Positions 41,236 to 50,527 of a stretch of DNA of 64,000 nt are shown piece by piece. Under the pieces are notes generated by a model. The model worked only from the letters and a program-made list of their open reading frames with translations. It did no database searches and had not been told where the DNA came from. How positions within the stretch are numbered: position 1 is the stretch's first letter; the number at the start of each line of letters is the position of its first letter. Source of the stretch: Bacillota bacterium. Its GTDB lineage: Bacteria > Bacillota > Desulfotomaculia > Desulfotomaculales > Desulfallaceae. The translations under genes were made by a program, and so were the position numbers. The stretch spans positions 135,070-199,069 of the forward strand of contig JAEXOR010000052.1 in assembly GCA_023439185.1 (NCBI GenBank). The letters are read 5' to 3'.

Positions 41236-42693
41236 ATGAACCTGCTGCACAAAAGCGTGGTGCTAAAACTATGGCTGCTGATGGTGGCGCTGGTGCTGCT
41301 CATTTTATATTTTACCGGCGTTCTACAGACCGCCAAGTTGAAACAACTATACTACGACCAGCAATTGGAGCTGCTGACCAGCGAGGTCAAACATTTATCA
41401 GACAGTGAAGACATCACCGGGCAAAACGCGGATATCCATCTTCTATATACCCTGGCCGGGGCCTTAAGAGGCAATATTATGGTTACAGACCGGGATGGTA
41501 ATATCGTGTACTGTATCGGCATGGGTATGGACATGCAAAATGTAGCCGCCGCGAAAATCAATGTGGTTGGCCATCATGGCCTACCCTGGAGAAAATCCGA
41601 TTTGCAGTCCATCATGCAGGGGAAAACCGTCTCCTACCGGGGGGCCTATCATTTTTGGGACACCGATGTATTAACTGTGGCGGTGCCCTTTTATAAAGAT
41701 GGCCAAGCAGCAGGCATGGTGATGCTCAGTTCCCCTCTGGCGCCTATTGAGGAGCGCATCAGCGCGCTGCAGAAAATTACCCTCTCTGCCGGCTTAATTG
41801 GTATTGCACTGGCCACTGTTTTAAGCCTTTTATTATCCCGTACTTTATCGCGCCCCTTGCTGAAAATGCATCAATCGGCACGGGCGATGGCCAGGGGCGA
41901 TTACTCACGCCGGGTGGAAGTCAAATCGCAGGATGAAATAGGATTGCTGGCCCATTCATTGAATACCCTGGCCGCCGAGCTGCAGGAGAAAATCACTGCG
42001 CTGGAGCGGCTGGATCAAACCAGGCGAGAATTTGTGGCCAATGTTTCCCACGAACTGCGCACCCCCCTGTCCATTATCCAGGGCTATACCGAAGCACTGA
42101 TGGACGGCATGGCGGGCACCGAAACCGAGCGTAATAAGTACCTGGCGGAAGTGCACGAAGAAATTCTCCGGCTGCGCAGGCTGGTAACAGAGATCCTGGA
42201 TTTGCGCAAAATTGAAGCCGGCGTGGTGGAATTAAAAAGGCAGACCATCTCCCTCGATCATCTAGCCAGCCAGGTATACGGGCAATTTCAAGCTCTGGCT
42301 GAAGACAAGCAAATAACGTCATCTTTAGAATTTGCGCCGGGTTCATATACCGTTAGAGCCGATGCGGATCGTATCAGGCAGGTGCTGATCAACCTGTTGG
42401 ATAACGCGGTGCGGGCAACCCCACCGGGAGGCCGGGTTAAAGTAGAGCTGGCGGAATATGAGGATACGGTGCAGGTATCCGTCACCGATACAGGGCCGGG
42501 TATACCCCCGGAAGAACAGCCGTTAATCTGGGAGCGTTTTTACAAAGTGGATAAATCCCGTTCCAGAACAGGCGGGGGAACCGGTTTGGGGCTGGCCATA
42601 GCCAGACAAATCATCGAAGCCCACGGCGGCTTAATAGGTGTCAGCAGCAAGCCGGAACAAGGGAGCACTTTTTACTTGAGCTTGCCCCGTTAA
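41236..42693 (+). CDS. Membrane sensor histidine kinase
   Basis: 485 residues. There is a membrane span near residues 10-30, an extracytoplasmic sensor of about 140 residues and a second span near 180-200. A HAMP domain (SRTLSRPLLKMHQSARAMARGDYSRRV) leads into HisKA with FVANVSHELRTPLSIIQGYTEAL. The ATPase domain has N (LINLLDNAVRAT), G1 (DTGPGIPPEEQ) and G2 (GGTGLGLAIAR) boxes. The sensor loop includes several Met and His residues (YCIGMGMDMQN, VVGHHGL), in keeping with metal sensing. It begins directly after the regulator stop. Confidence 0.93.
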   Translation: MNLLHKSVVLKLWLLMVALVLLILYFTGVLQTAKLKQLYYDQQLELLTSEVKHLSDSEDITGQNADIHLLYTLAGALRGNIMVTDRDGNIVYCIGMGMDMQNVAAAKINVVGHHGLPWRKSDLQSIMQGKTVSYRGAYHFWDTDVLTVAVPFYKDGQAAGMVMLSSPLAPIEERISALQKITLSAGLIGIALATVLSLLLSRTLSRPLLKMHQSARAMARGDYSRRVEVKSQDEIGLLAHSLNTLAAELQEKITALERLDQTRREFVANVSHELRTPLSIIQGYTEALMDGMAGTETERNKYLAEVHEEILRLRRLVTEILDLRKIEAGVVELKRQTISLDHLASQVYGQFQALAEDKQITSSLEFAPGSYTVRADADRIRQVLINLLDNAVRATPPGGRVKVELAEYEDTVQVSVTDTGPGIPPEEQPLIWERFYKVDKSRSRTGGGTGLGLAIARQIIEAHGGLIGVSSKPEQGSTFYLSLPR

Positions 42694-42774
42694 GACCATA
42701 TGTTTTTAATGGAAGACCTTTGCCTCCGGCTTTGTTTCTTATGGTAAAGCAACTATTAGCTTTAATAAGTTTTA

Positions 42775-43257
42775 TCAATACCCCATTTCTTTTAATATCC
42801 TTGACAGCATACGCAAACGTTCGCCAATGAGTTCATCATCATTACTGAGAGCCTGGCTGAACAACTTAATATCCTCATCAATCTTTTCATTGTCGGTGCA
42901 TACGGCCACAGTCATAGCGTCACCCTGCAGTCCGATTCTGTCTATGACAGGTTTTCCGGTGTCATATAGATGCTCATGCCGGTAAGACTCCTCTTGAAAA
43001 TATAGTTTTGCCCTGCAGACGAGGATGGCCAGATCCAGCACCCGGTGGAGCGGTAATTCCTCGGACTGCCTGGACCATTTTTCTCCGGTATATCTCCATA
43101 CTTTGGCTGAAATATCCACCTTGCCCCGGTCGTTCCACTGAGCCAACCCCAACGAGAGACCTTTGGCGTCGGTATCGTAGGCATATCTGCCGTCAATATT
43201 TTCATAGTTATCAGATACAATAACCGGTTTGTGTTTTAAAGTAGTGGGTATCTTCAT
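42775..43257 (-). CDS. Hypothetical protein, DUF6530-like
   Basis: A 160-residue cytoplasmic protein. MKIPTTLKHKPVIVSDNYENIDGRYAYDTDAKGLSLGLAQWND and GEKWSRQSEELPLHRVLDLAILVCRAKLYFQEE recall the DUF6530 family. The function is unknown. The ribosome binding site GGGAGG lies upstream on the minus strand. It is convergent with the kinase gene. Confidence 0.65.
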   Translation of the reverse strand: MKIPTTLKHKPVIVSDNYENIDGRYAYDTDAKGLSLGLAQWNDRGKVDISAKVWRYTGEKWSRQSEELPLHRVLDLAILVCRAKLYFQEESYRHEHLYDTGKPVIDRIGLQGDAMTVAVCTDNEKIDEDIKLFSQALSNDDELIGERLRMLSRILKEMGY

Positions 43258-43414
43258 AATAATTACCTCCCAATGAATTTAGTAAATTAGTAAATAACTA
43301 TGCTAGTAGCAGTATAAAGTTTTTTATACTTGCTGTCAACGATAATTTTAAAATGCGGAACCTATCAGCCGCTGGTTCGTCTGTATTTTTAACAGTTTAT
43401 CAGGGGGTAATGAC

Positions 43415-43954
43415 GTGAAGAAGGCATTTGTGCTTGCATTATTATTGCTGTCATGTGTTTATTTGTCCGGGTGTGCCAATGGGGATAAACAAACCGGTCA
43501 AAGTGATTTGACGGCGGAAACCGGCGCTGCCGGCGATGCGGACATGGAAGACGGAATAATCGAATACAAAAATACTCAGTATGGCTTTAGTTTCGCCTTG
43601 CCGGAGAATTGGAAAGGGTATCAAATTGTTGATGAACGGTGGGAAGGTTTGGCTATCGGCGGCCGGCAGGGAGGGGAGGTGGTTGAAACCGGCCCGCTTG
43701 TTTCCATCAGACATCCCCAGTGGACTGACCGGGACCAGCGGCAGGATATTCCCATTATGGTCTTTACGCTTACCCAGTGGGATGCGCTGCAGCGGGAAGA
43801 ATTCCATATCGGTGCGGCGCCTGTGGGGCCCAAAGAGCTTGGCCGAAATTCCGAATATGTATTTGCACTGCCGGCGCGATATAATTTTGCGTTTCCAATG
43901 GGATATGAGGAAGTGGAACAGATTTTGGCGGGTGATCCTTTACAACCGGATTAA
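43415..43954 (+). CDS. Lipoprotein of unknown function
   Basis: 179 residues. The N-terminus (KKAFVLALLLLSCVYLSGC) ends in lipobox LSGC, and a linker GDKQTGQSDLTA follows. The mature part begins EYKNTQYGFSFALPENWKGYQIV, a PsbP/DUF-like 'protein with stress-like fold' start seen in many lipoproteins. The promoter region, signal peptide and linker are nearly repeated by the gene at 44396, but the mature domains are unrelated. Confidence 0.75.
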   Translation: MKKAFVLALLLLSCVYLSGCANGDKQTGQSDLTAETGAAGDADMEDGIIEYKNTQYGFSFALPENWKGYQIVDERWEGLAIGGRQGGEVVETGPLVSIRHPQWTDRDQRQDIPIMVFTLTQWDALQREEFHIGAAPVGPKELGRNSEYVFALPARYNFAFPMGYEEVEQILAGDPLQPD

Positions 43955-43957
43955 AAA

Positions 43958-44140
43958 CTATCCGGGCAGCGGTATGGCCATGATCAGGGCAATTAAGAAA
44001 GCCGCTGATACAAGAGCGGCCAGCAGCCATTTTTTCCAGACCGGATCTCCTTTAATTAAAAAAATAATAGTTGCTATTATGGTTAGCGGAACCAGAGATA
44101 CGCTTAACATTGTCAGCCAGATTAGGAACAAGGTCATCAC
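43958..44140 (-). CDS. Small two-helix membrane protein
   Basis: 60 residues, almost all hydrophobic: LIWLTMLSVSLVPLTIIATIIFLI, a short KGDPVWKKW loop, then LLAALVSAAFLIALIMAIPL. AAGAGGTGTG precedes the ATG. The function is unknown. It ends 3 nt from the convergent lipoprotein gene. Confidence 0.55.
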   Translation of the reverse strand: MMTLFLIWLTMLSVSLVPLTIIATIIFLIKGDPVWKKWLLAALVSAAFLIALIMAIPLPG

Positions 44141-44200
44141 ACCTCTTAGAAAGTGACTTATACCTATTATATACCATGCGCCGTCTGCGGTTAAATGAAA

Positions 44201-44223
44201 AACGCCCCGGATTTTGGGGCGTT
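44201..44223. terminator. Hairpin between the two lipoprotein genes
   Basis: AACGCCCC (44201-44208) pairs with GGGGCGTT (44216-44223). The T-rich flank lies on the minus-strand side. Confidence 0.5.
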
Positions 44224-44395
44224 AATTAGGGAATTGGGAGAAGAGGAGTTATTTTTTTAGGGATTATATAAATTATAATGTTTCTCAAGCGGTTTTTCTG
44301 TCAAATGTAAGACAATTTAAACAATTTGTTTTACGGAACTAATTAGCCGCTAACCCGTCTGTTATTTTGAATAGTTTCATCAGGGAGGTAATGAC

Positions 44396-44923
44396 ATGAA
44401 AAAATTATTTGTGCTTGGGTTATTATTGCTGTCAAGTGTTTTTTTATTCGGGTGTGCCAGTGGGGATAAGCAGGACCAACTGAACAAAGAAGGGCAGTCT
44501 GAAGAGGAGCAGCAACAAACCGGCCAAAGTGATTTGACGGCCATAAAGGACCTGGTCGGATCTTTCGGCGGCACTTTGCAGTTGGTATCGCTCCAAGCCC
44601 CCGAAGGGGAGGTAGGCAAGAGTATTCAGGAGTACTACGGTGAATTCATATCGCCGGCACTCCTTGAGAAATGGCTTAGTGATCCCGGCACTGCCCCGGG
44701 GAGGGCGGTTTCAAGCCCTTGGCCGGACCGGATAGAAATTCTCAGTGTTGATAACCTGGCGGATGATGCTTACGAAGTGAAAGGCGAAATCATTGAAGTG
44801 ACGAGCGTGGAAAAGGTCAGCGGCGAGGCCGCCTTTAAAAGCCCTGTAACTCTAGTGGTAAAGAAAATCGGGGACCAGTGGCTTATTGACGACCTCGTCA
44901 TTGATGCGAACGCGGAAAAATAA
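44396..44923 (+). CDS. Lipoprotein, DUF4878-like mature domain
   Basis: 175 residues. The signal peptide KKLFVLGLLLLSSVFLFGC ends in lipobox LFGC. The linker (GDKQ, an added acidic insert, then TGQSDLTA) matches that of the gene at 43415. The mature part (KSIQEYYGEFISPALLEKWL to DDAYEVKGEI and VTLVVKKIGDQWLIDDL) resembles DUF4878/NTF2-like lipoprotein domains. ATG 44396 follows AGGGAGG. Confidence 0.72.
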   Translation: MKKLFVLGLLLLSSVFLFGCASGDKQDQLNKEGQSEEEQQQTGQSDLTAIKDLVGSFGGTLQLVSLQAPEGEVGKSIQEYYGEFISPALLEKWLSDPGTAPGRAVSSPWPDRIEILSVDNLADDAYEVKGEIIEVTSVEKVSGEAAFKSPVTLVVKKIGDQWLIDDLVIDANAEK

Positions 44924-44945
44924 AGTTGGCTGATCCATAAAATTT

Positions 44946-44988
44946 CCCCTTTGCCAAAACGTTTATGGTAAAAGGGGTTTTTATTTTT
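44946..44988 (+). terminator. Terminator after the second lipoprotein
   Basis: CCCCTTTGCCA pairs with TGGTAAAAGGGG, followed by TTTTTATTTTTT. Confidence 0.75.
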
Positions 44989-45097
44989 TCAGGCGATATG
45001 GTTTTCTTATGTACCATCAGCTGTCGAATGTGAAAAGGATTTTATAAAAAATATGCGAATTATAAATATTAGTTAAATAAAAAGCGGGAGGTGCGTG

Positions 45098-45784
45098 ATG
45101 GCAAAAAGGATCCTGGCTGTGGATGACGACGCCAAAGTGTTAAAAATATTGCAGCATTCTTTAACCAGGGAAGGTTTCGAGGTTGTCTGCGCCGCTGATG
45201 GTTTTGAGGCCATCGACAGGGCCAAAGAAGCCAAACCGGACCTGATCCTGCTTGATATTATGATGCCGGGCATGGACGGCTTTGAAACCCTGCGTCATTT
45301 AAAAGAGTTCTTGGATGTGCCGGTAATTATTTTATCTGCCCGCGGTGAAGAACTGGACCGGGTGGTAGGTTTCCGCATGGGTGTGGATGATTATCAGACC
45401 AAACCTTTCAGCCCGGTGGAGTTGGCCCTGCGTGTAAAGGCGGTATTGCGGCGCAGTGTGTCACCGGCCGGTCAGAAAGCGGCGGACGTGATCAAGTGCG
45501 GCCGGCTGGTTATCGATTACACCAAGCGGTTGGTGGAAAACGGCGACAGGAATATCAACCTGACGCCCAAGGAATTTGAACTGCTGTGGCTGATGGCTTC
45601 GCATCCGGGACAGGTGTTCACCAAGCCGCATCTGCTGGAACGGATCTGGGAAAGCACATACGAGGGCGATGAGAACACAGTGAACGTGCATATCCGCAGA
45701 CTGCGTGAAAAAATTGAGGATGACCCTTCCAGTCCCATATACATTAAAACCGTTTGGGGCACCGGATATAAATTCTTGGGCTAA
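45098..45784 (+). CDS. Orphan OmpR-family response regulator
   Basis: About 228 residues. The receiver has DDD (AVDDDAK), phospho-Asp in LILLDIMMPG and Lys in QTKPFSPVEL. The winged helix is NLTPKEFELLWLMASHPGQVFTKPHLLERIWESTYEGDENTVNVHIRRLREKIEDDP. No kinase gene is adjacent; the next gene is convergent. ATG 45098 follows GGGAGGTG. The partner kinase may be the one at 41236 or one elsewhere. Confidence 0.92.
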   Translation: MAKRILAVDDDAKVLKILQHSLTREGFEVVCAADGFEAIDRAKEAKPDLILLDIMMPGMDGFETLRHLKEFLDVPVIILSARGEELDRVVGFRMGVDDYQTKPFSPVELALRVKAVLRRSVSPAGQKAADVIKCGRLVIDYTKRLVENGDRNINLTPKEFELLWLMASHPGQVFTKPHLLERIWESTYEGDENTVNVHIRRLREKIEDDPSSPIYIKTVWGTGYKFLG

Positions 45785-45790
45785 TATTAA

Positions 45791-45821
45791 CGACGGCGGC
45801 TACATTACCAGGCCGCCGTCG
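45791..45821. terminator. Bidirectional terminator at the fabG end
   Basis: CGACGGCGGC (45791-45800) pairs with GCCGCCGTCG (45812-45821). The last codons of the minus-strand reductase lie inside the stem-loop. Confidence 0.65.
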
Positions 45822-46540
45822 ATATTTAATACCGCACCGTTGATAAAATCAGATTCCTCCGCAGATAGAAACAGGTAGGCGTTGGCAATGTCCGCGGGCC
45901 GGCCCAACCGACTCAAAGGTGTCCTTTGCCTGATGGTTTGCAAAACTTTATCCGGTACCGTACCGGTCATTTCCGTTTCAATAAAACCGGGCGCCACGGC
46001 GTTAACCCTGATTCCTTTCAAACCCAGTTCCTTGGCCCATGTTTTGGTCAGGCCGATGACTCCGGCCTTGGTGGCCGAATAGTTGGTTTGGCCGATGTTG
46101 CCGTAAACGCCCGCCACTGATGATGTGTTGATTATCTTACCCCAACCTTTTTCCATCATCACCGGAGCAACGGCCTTGGTGCAGTTGAATACTCCTTTAA
46201 GGTTTACATCAATTACCAGGTCAAAGTTTTCTTCGGACATATTAACCAGGAATCCGTCCCTGGTGATGCCGGCGTTGTTGATTAAAATGTCGATGGTGCC
46301 AAATTTGGCCAGGACTTGCCGGACCATGTCCTGCACTGAACCGCTGTCGGCCACATTAACCCGGACAAAAAGAGCGTCACCGCCGCCGTTATTAATTTCG
46401 TCCGCGGTTTGCCGCCCGGCCTGCTCGTCATAATCCGCAACGGCCACCCGCGCCCCTTCCCGGGAAAACAGCAGAGCGGTCTCCCGGCCGATTCCTCCGG
46501 CGCCCCCGGTGATAATGGCAACTTTCCCCTTCAGCCGCAA
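45800..46540 (-). CDS. fabG: SDR oxidoreductase, 3-oxoacyl-ACP reductase type
   Basis: 246 residues. The NADP motif is TGGAGGIGRETA, NNAG is at about residue 88, and the catalytic Ser, Tyr and Lys lie in INTSSVAGVYGNIGQTNYSATKAGVIG. The C-terminus is GAVLNIDGGLVM. The best match is FabG (reduction of 3-oxoacyl-ACP), but an acetoacetyl-CoA reductase or other SDR cannot be excluded because no fatty-acid genes are nearby. It starts at TTG behind GGAGGTG. Confidence 0.88.
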   Translation of the reverse strand: MRLKGKVAIITGGAGGIGRETALLFSREGARVAVADYDEQAGRQTADEINNGGGDALFVRVNVADSGSVQDMVRQVLAKFGTIDILINNAGITRDGFLVNMSEENFDLVIDVNLKGVFNCTKAVAPVMMEKGWGKIINTSSVAGVYGNIGQTNYSATKAGVIGLTKTWAKELGLKGIRVNAVAPGFIETEMTGTVPDKVLQTIRQRTPLSRLGRPADIANAYLFLSAEESDFINGAVLNIDGGLVM

Positions 46541-46607
46541 AACAAAACACCTCCGTTATGTCAGGCAAAATGTTTAAATGTTTACATTAATAATAACATG
46601 TGAGTTT

Positions 46608-47750
46608 CTATTTGTGAAAAGAACTTGTCTTAAGTATATCATCATGTGACGAATTGGTTAATTTAGATTCAATATAAATACTTCTGCTTGGAAATGCTAT
46701 GCTTACGCCTTCCTCTTCTAAAATTCCCATGATTTTTAAATGAATGTCTTCTCGTATCTTTAAATACTCACCCCAATTGGTTGTTATGGTAAAGAAATAT
46801 AAAAAGATATCCAAACTGCTCTCGCTGAATTTATCAAAATTAACAAAGATAGTTTCCTTGTGTATGTCCGGGTGATTATACAACATAGCGGATATTTTGG
46901 CTATGCAGTTTTCCAGCTTGTTTTTTGGTGTAGCATATGCCACCCCTAAATTAAAGGTAATTCTTCGTTTATCCATTCTACTCCAATTGGTTATTGCCTC
47001 ATTAGCCAATGTGGAATTTGGAACTGTGACTACAGAATCTGCAAAAGTCCTTATTTTCGTACTTCTAAAGGTTACATCTTCAACTGTCCCTTCAAGATTT
47101 GATGTGCTGATCCAATCACCAATTTTGAAGGGTTTATCAATTATAATTACTATTCCCCCAAAAATATTGGCCAGGGCATCTTTAGCCGCCAGTGCTATTG
47201 CCAGACCACCCAGGCCAAGACCGGCAATAAGTCCGTTTATATCATAGTTCCATTCTTGAGCTACAATTGTAAACGTAAATATTATAACCAGCAATCTAGC
47301 AAATTTTGATAAAAAAGGTATTAATGTTTGGTCAAGCTCTATATCGAATATTGTTTGAATTCTATTTACTATAACGGAATTAGCATCAAACAAGTTATAA
47401 AATCCCGCTGCAATTAGAACAATTATACTTGAACGAAATATTTTACCAAACCATAGCTGATGCTCCATGTTTAAAGGCAGATAAATAACAGCGGAATAGA
47501 TGCCCAACACGATAAAGAAAAGCCGGAGAGGGCTTTCAAAGGCCAGTAAAATATTCTTATCCAATTCGGTGCCTCTTTTGGCAGATAGCTTATAAATTAA
47601 GTTAAAAATATACCCGGTAAGGAATTTTCTAAATAACATAAACGAAATGAATATGATAACGGCTATGCCAATTTCTTGAACAGAAAATGGTAATAGATCG
47701 TTGCAATAAAATATAAAATTATTTATATTTGCCGGCAAATCGTTATCCAT
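46608..47750 (-). CDS. MscS-family mechanosensitive channel
   Basis: 380 residues. Four or five N-terminal membrane spans precede the pore helix GLIAGLGLGGLAIALAAKDALANIFGG. Then comes the beta domain (KPFKIGDWISTSNLEGTVEDVTFRSTKIRTFADSVVTVPNSTLANEAITNWSR), and the C-terminal alpha/beta domain closes the cage. It releases solutes on hypo-osmotic shock. It is AT-rich compared with neighbours. The 350 nt upstream hold no visible gene. Confidence 0.92.
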   Translation of the reverse strand: MDNDLPANINNFIFYCNDLLPFSVQEIGIAVIIFISFMLFRKFLTGYIFNLIYKLSAKRGTELDKNILLAFESPLRLFFIVLGIYSAVIYLPLNMEHQLWFGKIFRSSIIVLIAAGFYNLFDANSVIVNRIQTIFDIELDQTLIPFLSKFARLLVIIFTFTIVAQEWNYDINGLIAGLGLGGLAIALAAKDALANIFGGIVIIIDKPFKIGDWISTSNLEGTVEDVTFRSTKIRTFADSVVTVPNSTLANEAITNWSRMDKRRITFNLGVAYATPKNKLENCIAKISAMLYNHPDIHKETIFVNFDKFSESSLDIFLYFFTITTNWGEYLKIREDIHLKIMGILEEEGVSIAFPSRSIYIESKLTNSSHDDILKTSSFHK

Positions 47751-48104
47751 ACCATTTTCACTCCCGGGCGTTCGCTAAATAAACTTCAACAAATTATAAG
47801 CTGTTTTTATTGGTTATGGCAAAATGCAGTTGTGCCGGTTACAATTTAGATACTTAATTTTCCTTGCATTAAGTAGAATAAATCGCATATTACGCCGAAT
47901 TAATTGATTTAGCCAGCATGGCTAAAAGCTGCTTTTTTTGAATAGCATTAACAGTGCTTATTATCAATTAAAATTATATCGTTCAGTCAAAAATTATTTT
48001 ACTTTGCTTGTTTAAATTAACAGTTTGAATTTCAAATGGCAGGGATTATTAAATGAAAACCGGTTAAAACTTTATTATCGGATTATTTCAAGGGAGTAGT
48101 ATCC
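47751..48104. other. Intergenic region, 354 nt
   Basis: AT-rich. I see only a small AGCC/GGCT dyad near 47921 and no clear promoter or RNA. Confidence 0.35.
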
Positions 48105-48551
48105 GTGCGAGAAAAAGAGTTAATCGCCAAACTGAACTGGTTTTACAGTCTGGAACTCAACCAGGTGGACTTGTATTCGGCCCAGGCCCGCGCGGTGGAG
48201 GATATTTACCTGTCCAAAACTCTGGACCGCATCGCGGTCATCGAACAGCAGCATGTGGATAACATGGCGGCGGAGATCAGAAGGAGAGGTGCGGAGCCCA
48301 CCAAGCTGGGGGATGTGATTTCTCCGTTGCTGGGTAAAACCGTCGGCTGTTTAAGCGGCCTGGCCGGGCCCAAGTGGATATTAAAGCTGGGTATCACGCT
48401 GGAGGAAAAGGCCATGAAGGACTATAAGGATTTGATCGTCCGGGTAGGTGATGACCGTCACCTTTTTAATGTTCTGTGGGACAATCTGATCGACGAGGAT
48501 ATCCATACCGCCTGGTTTGCCAATAAGCTCCGTGAACTGTACCCTTCTTAG
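48105..48551 (+). CDS. Ferritin-like di-iron protein
   Basis: A 148-residue four-helix bundle. Candidate iron ligands are E in LELNQVDLYSAQA, E and H in VIEQQHVDN, E in LEEKAMKDY and E/H in IDEDIHTAW, in the usual E...ExxH...E...ExxH order. It resembles COQ7/rubrerythrin-like domains. It may handle iron or reactive oxygen; the substrate is unknown. It starts at GTG 48105 after AAGGGAG. Confidence 0.75.
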   Translation: MREKELIAKLNWFYSLELNQVDLYSAQARAVEDIYLSKTLDRIAVIEQQHVDNMAAEIRRRGAEPTKLGDVISPLLGKTVGCLSGLAGPKWILKLGITLEEKAMKDYKDLIVRVGDDRHLFNVLWDNLIDEDIHTAWFANKLRELYPS

Positions 48552-48581
48552 AATCACCGCCGGTATTTGCGTTTTATTCGC

Positions 48582-49967
48582 TCACCAGGCCAATTTAATG
48601 CCGGCGATTTCCGCTGTATCCCTGTCCAGGGCGAATAAATCCGACTTGTTTACCGCCTGAAAAGATTTTTTGCCCAGGGCGGCGGTTGCGGTTTTCATTT
48701 CATCCACTGCCGAGATCAAATAATTGGCCAGGTTCCGGGCGCCCTTCTCCACGTCAAATTTTTCCTTATCCTGACCTGAAAAATATACCACTTGCACCGG
48801 AGGTTCATAGGGCAGGGATTTAAAGACCTGGGTATGGGTCACAGACCATAGGGCGATGGTGCCTATGTTGACGGCATCCGCGCCAATAGCCAGGGCTTTA
48901 AGGTAATCTCCGGGTGTTTTCAGCCCGCCGCCGATAATTAAACTAATCTTGTTTTTAACCCTTTGTTGTTCCAGATATTTTACCGCCCTGCACAGGGCGT
49001 AGATGGCCGGCAGACCAAAATCGTCCTGCAGGATGGGCGCGGAACCGGCGGTGCCGCCCTGGGCGCCGTCAATAACAATAAAATCTGCTCCGGCGTTAAT
49101 GATGTAAGCCAGGTCATTTTCCATGTCTTTCCCAGCCGCTATTTTAACGCCCACAGGGATGCCTTCCGTAATCCGCTTCAGGTCAGCCACCAGGCCGGTC
49201 AAGCCGTCGGGTGAAGGCATTTCCGGCATCCGGGCATGCAGAACAGCGTCTTCACCCGGTTTTAAATCAAGCAGGTCGGTTAATTTTTTATCCATTTTGT
49301 TCCCTTTAAGAACTGTCCCGATGCCGGCCATGGCGCCCTGCCCAAACTGTATCTCCACCGCGTCGGCTTTTTTAAGTATCTCCGGTTTTTTGGACCAGTC
49401 GCCTCTGCTGTACTGCAAAATCAGGTGTTTGGCCGCGTCCCTCTCACTCTGCAGAAAAGGACCGTAACCGCTGTTGGTGGCCGTCCCGGCACGGGTGGCG
49501 CCTTTGGCCAGGGCCAGTTTGGCTTTTTCGCTGAGCGCAAAACCATAGGCCATGCCCGATACCAGGATGGGGATTTCCAGACACATGGGGCGCCGGGCCC
49601 GGGGACCGATTGTTACAGATGTTGAGATATTTACATCTTCGTCCACCGGAAAGGTGCTCAGTTGTGCAGCGTTGAACATGATCTTGCTGAAATCCGGGAA
49701 ATTTTTGGGTCCGCCAAAGGGGCGGATAATTTTTTTGCCGCTTTCAGCCATCATGTTGGTTTCCACAATTACCTGGGGCGTGATGCGGGCGCCGGCCGAT
49801 ATTGCTTCCCACATATTGTTTTCGTATGGTTCGGTCATCAAGCGGGTGAGCACCCATTTGGCTGCAAACCCCGCCAGGAGCCGGCCTGTAAACAGCGTGC
49901 CTGCTGTTATGGCTCCGGTTCCCAATAAAATGTACGGCCACTTGGTTTTGTTCCGGCTGCCGGACAT
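48582..49967 (-). CDS. FMN-binding glutamate synthase-family protein
   Basis: About 461 residues. An N-terminal membrane segment (YILLGTGAITAGTLFTGRLLAGF) is followed by the GltB-type FMN barrel: ARRPMCLEIPILVSGMAYG, GTATNSGYGPFL, QFGQGAMAGIG, GVKIAAGKD, DFIVIDGAQGGTAGSAP and IGGGLKTPGDYLKALAIGADAVNIGT. It lacks the amidotransferase and Cys-rich parts of full glutamate synthase. The family includes archaeal-type GltS-like proteins of uncertain activity. AAAGGAGC stands before the ATG at 49967, so an ATG 21 nt upstream is not used. Confidence 0.85.
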   Translation of the reverse strand: MSGSRNKTKWPYILLGTGAITAGTLFTGRLLAGFAAKWVLTRLMTEPYENNMWEAISAGARITPQVIVETNMMAESGKKIIRPFGGPKNFPDFSKIMFNAAQLSTFPVDEDVNISTSVTIGPRARRPMCLEIPILVSGMAYGFALSEKAKLALAKGATRAGTATNSGYGPFLQSERDAAKHLILQYSRGDWSKKPEILKKADAVEIQFGQGAMAGIGTVLKGNKMDKKLTDLLDLKPGEDAVLHARMPEMPSPDGLTGLVADLKRITEGIPVGVKIAAGKDMENDLAYIINAGADFIVIDGAQGGTAGSAPILQDDFGLPAIYALCRAVKYLEQQRVKNKISLIIGGGLKTPGDYLKALAIGADAVNIGTIALWSVTHTQVFKSLPYEPPVQVVYFSGQDKEKFDVEKGARNLANYLISAVDEMKTATAALGKKSFQAVNKSDLFALDRDTAEIAGIKLAW

Positions 49968-50089
49968 AATAAGCTCCTTTGGATACATTTTCCGTGGTTA
50001 TATTATTTCTGGGCTAAGTAAACAAAATGCATGGTTATTTTGTATAATGTTTATATCTGTTTTTAATTATTTGCCATTGGAGAACAGTA

Positions 50090-50527
50090 ATGAGAATTAT
50101 ATTGGTTACTGTCATGGTCGGCATCGGCGGAGTATTCGGAGCCTTGGCCAGGTATGGGACGGCGGTATTGCTTAATGAAAGGGATCTGCTGCCCTGGGGT
50201 ACGCTGGCCGTGAACCTGGCGGGTTGTTTTTTACTGGCTTTGTTCCTCACAGTTATACTGGGCCGGTTAAACAGTGGTTCGCTCTTTGTGCTGTCGGTAT
50301 CCACCGGTTTTATTGGCTCATTTACCACCTTTTCGGCTATCAGCGTGGAAAGCATTTTGTTGCTGTATTCTTTTGCTCATCTGGCCCTGCTTTATCTTTC
50401 ACTGACCCTGGTTTTGGGTTACCTGTGCACTTGGGCCGGTTATGCCCTGGGCAACTTGATTTTGTGTACCGGCTGGGGAGAACGGTGGTGCGGGCGGTTG
50501 CCGGCGGGGGGTAAGGTGCATGATTGA
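50090..50527 (+). CDS. crcB: Fluoride channel subunit CrcB/FluC (1)
   Basis: 145 residues, four membrane spans. Signatures: GGVFGALARYG, WGTLAVNLAGCFLLAL (N in the pore) and STGFIGSFTTFSAIS (Phe box). It exports fluoride as a dual-topology dimer. It overlaps a second crcB by 8 nt, an arrangement that gives a heterodimer of oppositely oriented subunits. Confidence 0.92.
   Translation: MRIILVTVMVGIGGVFGALARYGTAVLLNERDLLPWGTLAVNLAGCFLLALFLTVILGRLNSGSLFVLSVSTGFIGSFTTFSAISVESILLLYSFAHLALLYLSLTLVLGYLCTWAGYALGNLILCTGWGERWCGRLPAGGKVHD

Noticed and set aside
47915..47945. Possible terminator in the gap before the ferritin-like gene
   Set aside because: The stem is only 4 bp (AGCC/GGCT) and not adjacent to a gene end.
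49989..50089. Fluoride riboswitch before the crcB pair
   Set aside because: The GGCGATGGNGTTCGCC-like core is absent from the 100-nt gap.
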